Positions 61,059 through 64,000 of a DNA stretch of 64,000 bases are shown piece after piece. The notes under the pieces are model-generated. The model was not told the DNA's origin and ran no database searches. It was given only the letters and a program-made list of their open reading frames with translations. Every line of letters begins with the position of its first letter. Positions within the stretch are counted from its first letter, which is position 1. Origin of the DNA: Zychaea mexicana (Eukaryota; Mucoromycota; Mucoromycetes; Mucorales; Lichtheimiaceae); contig NW_026516675.1 in NCBI RefSeq assembly GCF_025766255.1, positions 124,001-188,000 on the forward strand, read 5' to 3'. The position numbers and the translations under genes were made by a program.

Positions 61059-64000
61059 GGTTTTTATCTTTCGGTCTGAATAGAGAGGAGTGACCCAAGC
61101 AATGTGCGCAGCTAAGAAAGAGAGAAAAAGGTGGTGAAGTTGTGGGCAGTCTTTATTTCTTGTGCTGCCTTTTTATACGTCATGCAAGAGTAGCCGATCA
61201 TCCTAATATCGCAGTTTCGAAAATGGTAAATAGAACCTTTTATGGTAACAGAAATTAGAAAAGATTGGCGGTGCGTGCGGTATTCCCATCAAATTTAAGC
61301 CTAGCGGTAAAAAGGGAACGTGCATTCCGATCATCCGCCGTCGCTTATTATTCTTTCTTTATTTCTTTATCTTGATATATAGTGGCGTACGTGCTCAAGC
61401 AAGATTAGGACCAAGAGCCACCATGATAAAAACGGGGCGACAGCTGTATTACATAAAGTATGGATCAACAAAAGAAAATTAGGGTATGGCAGCTTTTTTC
61501 GGCGCAAGCGAGTAGTGTGCTTATTTGTTTATTGTGTACGCAAAGTTATCTCTCGCTCTCGTTGATGGTTACATACTGGTAGGTTCGATAAGAATTGTAT
61601 TTGTTCATGATTCTTGCTCTTTAATGTGATCAGAACAAATAAAGTAACTCTTCTCGGCGTTGATGAGCACCTTGTTTACGGTTCAGAACGACAACTGAAG
61701 TGTATGCAATGAAGCGAGCATGTGTGCGACTCGCGCTGAGGACGATATTGCTTTTCCTTTCGGCGCGAAAACATAGCTTGTGGTAATATTTGTGTTCTGG
61801 ATCATGCTATAACCCATGGGCAACCGAGGTTCCTCCGTCTTTTTCTTGCAAAAAGTGAAGATTGCAAATTACGGGGTTAACCATTCTGCTTGAAATAAGT
61901 ATTAGATCAGTCATCCTTCTATCTACACTACCTCGTTGTTTATCTGCCAAAGACGATGTACGATACGTTCCGTGGATATATTATCTACTACATAGGTCTT
62001 AGGGTGACCTCATTCAGCTACCACTTCTAATTCTTAATTTGAACAATATGCGTTTTTTTATATCCTTATCTTGCAGTAACTACCATGTCATTCCTCGATT
62101 AAGACGCAAAGCATGTTTCTGTTAAATGATATTGCACAATTGAAGCTATTTCTACCGCGATAATCCATTTGGAACTTGTAAAATTGCAGATATACGAGGA
62201 TTTGTAAAACCCGGGATTGCAAAAGCCAGTATCAATAGCTGAAGTATCGAGATATGATACTCAAAAAATGAAAACATAACTCGAAAAGAGTTACTTTAGC
62301 AGTAGAGTTGATAGGAGCAAGCTGGTATGCGTTACGGTTGCACAAGATGCCAAATCGTTCGGATCATCGTTATTATGGTGAAGGCCTGTGACTTGATTAA
62401 ACCAAGTGCATAAACGCAAAAAACCATTGTTTGTTTATTGCTTTTTTTTTAAAATGAATTGTGGTGTACCCTGTGAGCTTATTAGGGAGAAAACACCCGT
62501 CCTTCCCCTGTAGGCGGCGGCAAAACCAATCCGAAAAACGAACGCACACCAACCGGCAAGACGCCTATAACTTATCTTATATGACTAGCAGCAACACACA
62601 GCGCATTAGACTCTTAATCTTTATTGGAATCACCGTGAATCAAAGGAACTAGTCTAGAATAGTGATTGTCTATATAGCTCGTTCTGATTGATCAGATAGG
62701 TGTTGCTGATGACGATGAAACTAAAAGATCGTTCTGAAAAAACCATCACAACCACAGAAAACTAGAATTGAGCTGCTCGGGACCCCTGGGGCCATGCTTA
62801 TTTTGATGCGATAGTGACTGCAGTGCATCTATGATACCTGCGGAATAAGAACACGACCATAGCACATTTTGAAGAACAAGGTCACTGGATTGTTTGTTGT
62901 TGCTGTTGTTGTTCCCGATCCTTTATTAAAATTCAGACCTATTTGCTTTACTGTATTTGGAACTTTACCTTTTCAGGTAACAATAAAAACTGTGTGCTTT
63001 GAACACCACATACACGTGTACGTCGTCGCCTGCAATCGCACAAGCGAATTATATAAACAATGGACGAAAAGATGACCACAAAGATATATCGAGTCACTCA
63101 AAAATGATGCGCGTTGCGTCGGGAAAGAAATAGCTTTTGTGTATATCACACGTGGACCGCCCATCAACAAAATATGAATGAATGCGCGGACAACAGTGTG
63201 GAGTACACTGGCGTTCACTTTATGATGGACAGAAGTGCTGTGGGATCACAATTGCGCGCCTTTGCTTATCCTATATCGTCATATACATTTCTGAAAGAAA
63301 AACCCGCTTGACGACAAGCACTTGATTGCTAGCATGGACCTGGCCATTGGTCACATTGTGTATACAACATAAGTCATAATACTGGTGCTTCCTTACGTCA
63401 CATTGTATAAACTTGCTTATATTTGATATATGTTCTTGAAAACACATGTTGCGTAGTACTGTAGCGATGGCGTAATTATCAGGTCTCTCTCTTTTTTTCT
63501 TTATTTATTTCCCGGAACAATGACGCCAGAAACTACCAAGACAACAGCAGCTAGACATAATATACTCTAAATGCAACAGTTGAGGATAATAGGAAAAGCA
63601 CTTCAGTACATACAAACATCCTCCTCCGATGGTTTAGAGTATACTTTGTGCACCAATATAAAAAAAACAAACCTTTCTCCTCGAAAGTCAGGCGGTAATA
63701 AGGAAGAAGACAGCTAGCACGCTCTTAGAGCTACAGATTTTGCGTACTAAAAGGAGATGATTTCAAATATAGTATCCAGGAACGAAGCACAAAGAAGGCG
63801 TCATTGTGTTTTGGGTGCTGGTGCAGTGTACCTTAGAACTTACACGCAGGTGGAGTAGAGTCCCCTTAAAAAATATAGTACAATGTAAATTATAGAATGA
63901 CAAGGAAAAATATATTTATGTAAAAGGAACATATGATTTTCATACAACAACAAATTATACTTAACAACAAAAAACAGAAAAGTAATGTAATGGGAAATAT
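61059..64000. other. intergenic, no gene recognised
   Basis: About 2.9 kb with the leader of permease copy C at its left edge (poly-T and CT on the minus strand to ~61.2 kb), then AT-rich DNA. Open frames up to 81 codons carry no motif I know. Two short stretches near 61408 (ACCAAGAGCCACCAT) and 61634 (CAGAACAAAT) recall permease-copy B text but are too short to claim a fourth relic. Confidence 0.4.

Noticed and set aside
61400..61660. A fourth permease relic
   Set aside because: Only two matches of 10-12 bases to copy B, with the wrong spacing between them; not enough to claim homology.

Overview
The window looks like nuclear DNA of a filamentous fungus. Genes carry many short introns (about 45-100 bp) with GTAAGT-type donors and pyrimidine-AG acceptors, leaders are CT-rich, spacers are AT-rich with many microsatellites, and proteins carry long Gln/Asn/Thr/His low-complexity runs. 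Helitron and Tc1/IS630-type relics, a C2-CBM5/12 protein and an expanded amino-acid-permease family suggest an early-diverging fungus, probably Mucoromycota; the taxonomic placement is inference.

Layout. 0-5.9 kb: the 3' end of a SAM-dependent methyltransferase gene, then a gene-poor stretch with two decayed transposon fragments. 6-9.8 kb: a C2/CBM5-12 protein convergent with LEU1 (isopropylmalate isomerase). 9.8-17.5 kb: a long spacer rich in simple repeats whose purine/pyrimidine strand bias flips near 12 kb. 17.5-19.8 kb: a five-exon aconitase-fold gene that has lost essentially every catalytic and Fe-S residue. 22-28 kb: a possible small broken gene, a single-pass surface glycoprotein and an Ent3/epsinR-type ENTH adaptor. 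28.6-35.2 kb, all minus strand: a homeodomain factor, an aldo-keto reductase and a WD40-inositol polyphosphate 5-phosphatase. 36.3-37.1 kb: an unassigned small spliced gene. 39.7-41.3 kb: two adjacent secreted proteins, each with two cysteine modules of defensin-like CS-alpha-beta spacing. 41.8-49.2 kb, all minus strand: a four-transmembrane protein with a long Pro/Ser tail, XPA/RAD14, RPL10 and RPS10. 49.7-61.1 kb: a tandem array of three AAAP amino-acid-permease genes, of which the outer two are intact and the middle one is a pseudogene. 61.1-64 kb: no recognised gene.

Most spliced models were checked by adding exon lengths: reading phase closes exactly for the pseudo-aconitase, ENTH adaptor, aldo-keto reductase, 5-phosphatase, four-TM protein, RAD14, RPL10, RPS10 and both intact permeases. 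The most interesting items are the paired double-CS-alpha-beta secreted proteins and the catalytically dead, truncated aconitase paralogue. Next come the permease array, with its large SP-rich insertion before the last membrane helix, and the unsecreted C2-CBM5/12 architecture. Functional links between neighbours are not evident, as expected for a eukaryotic chromosome.
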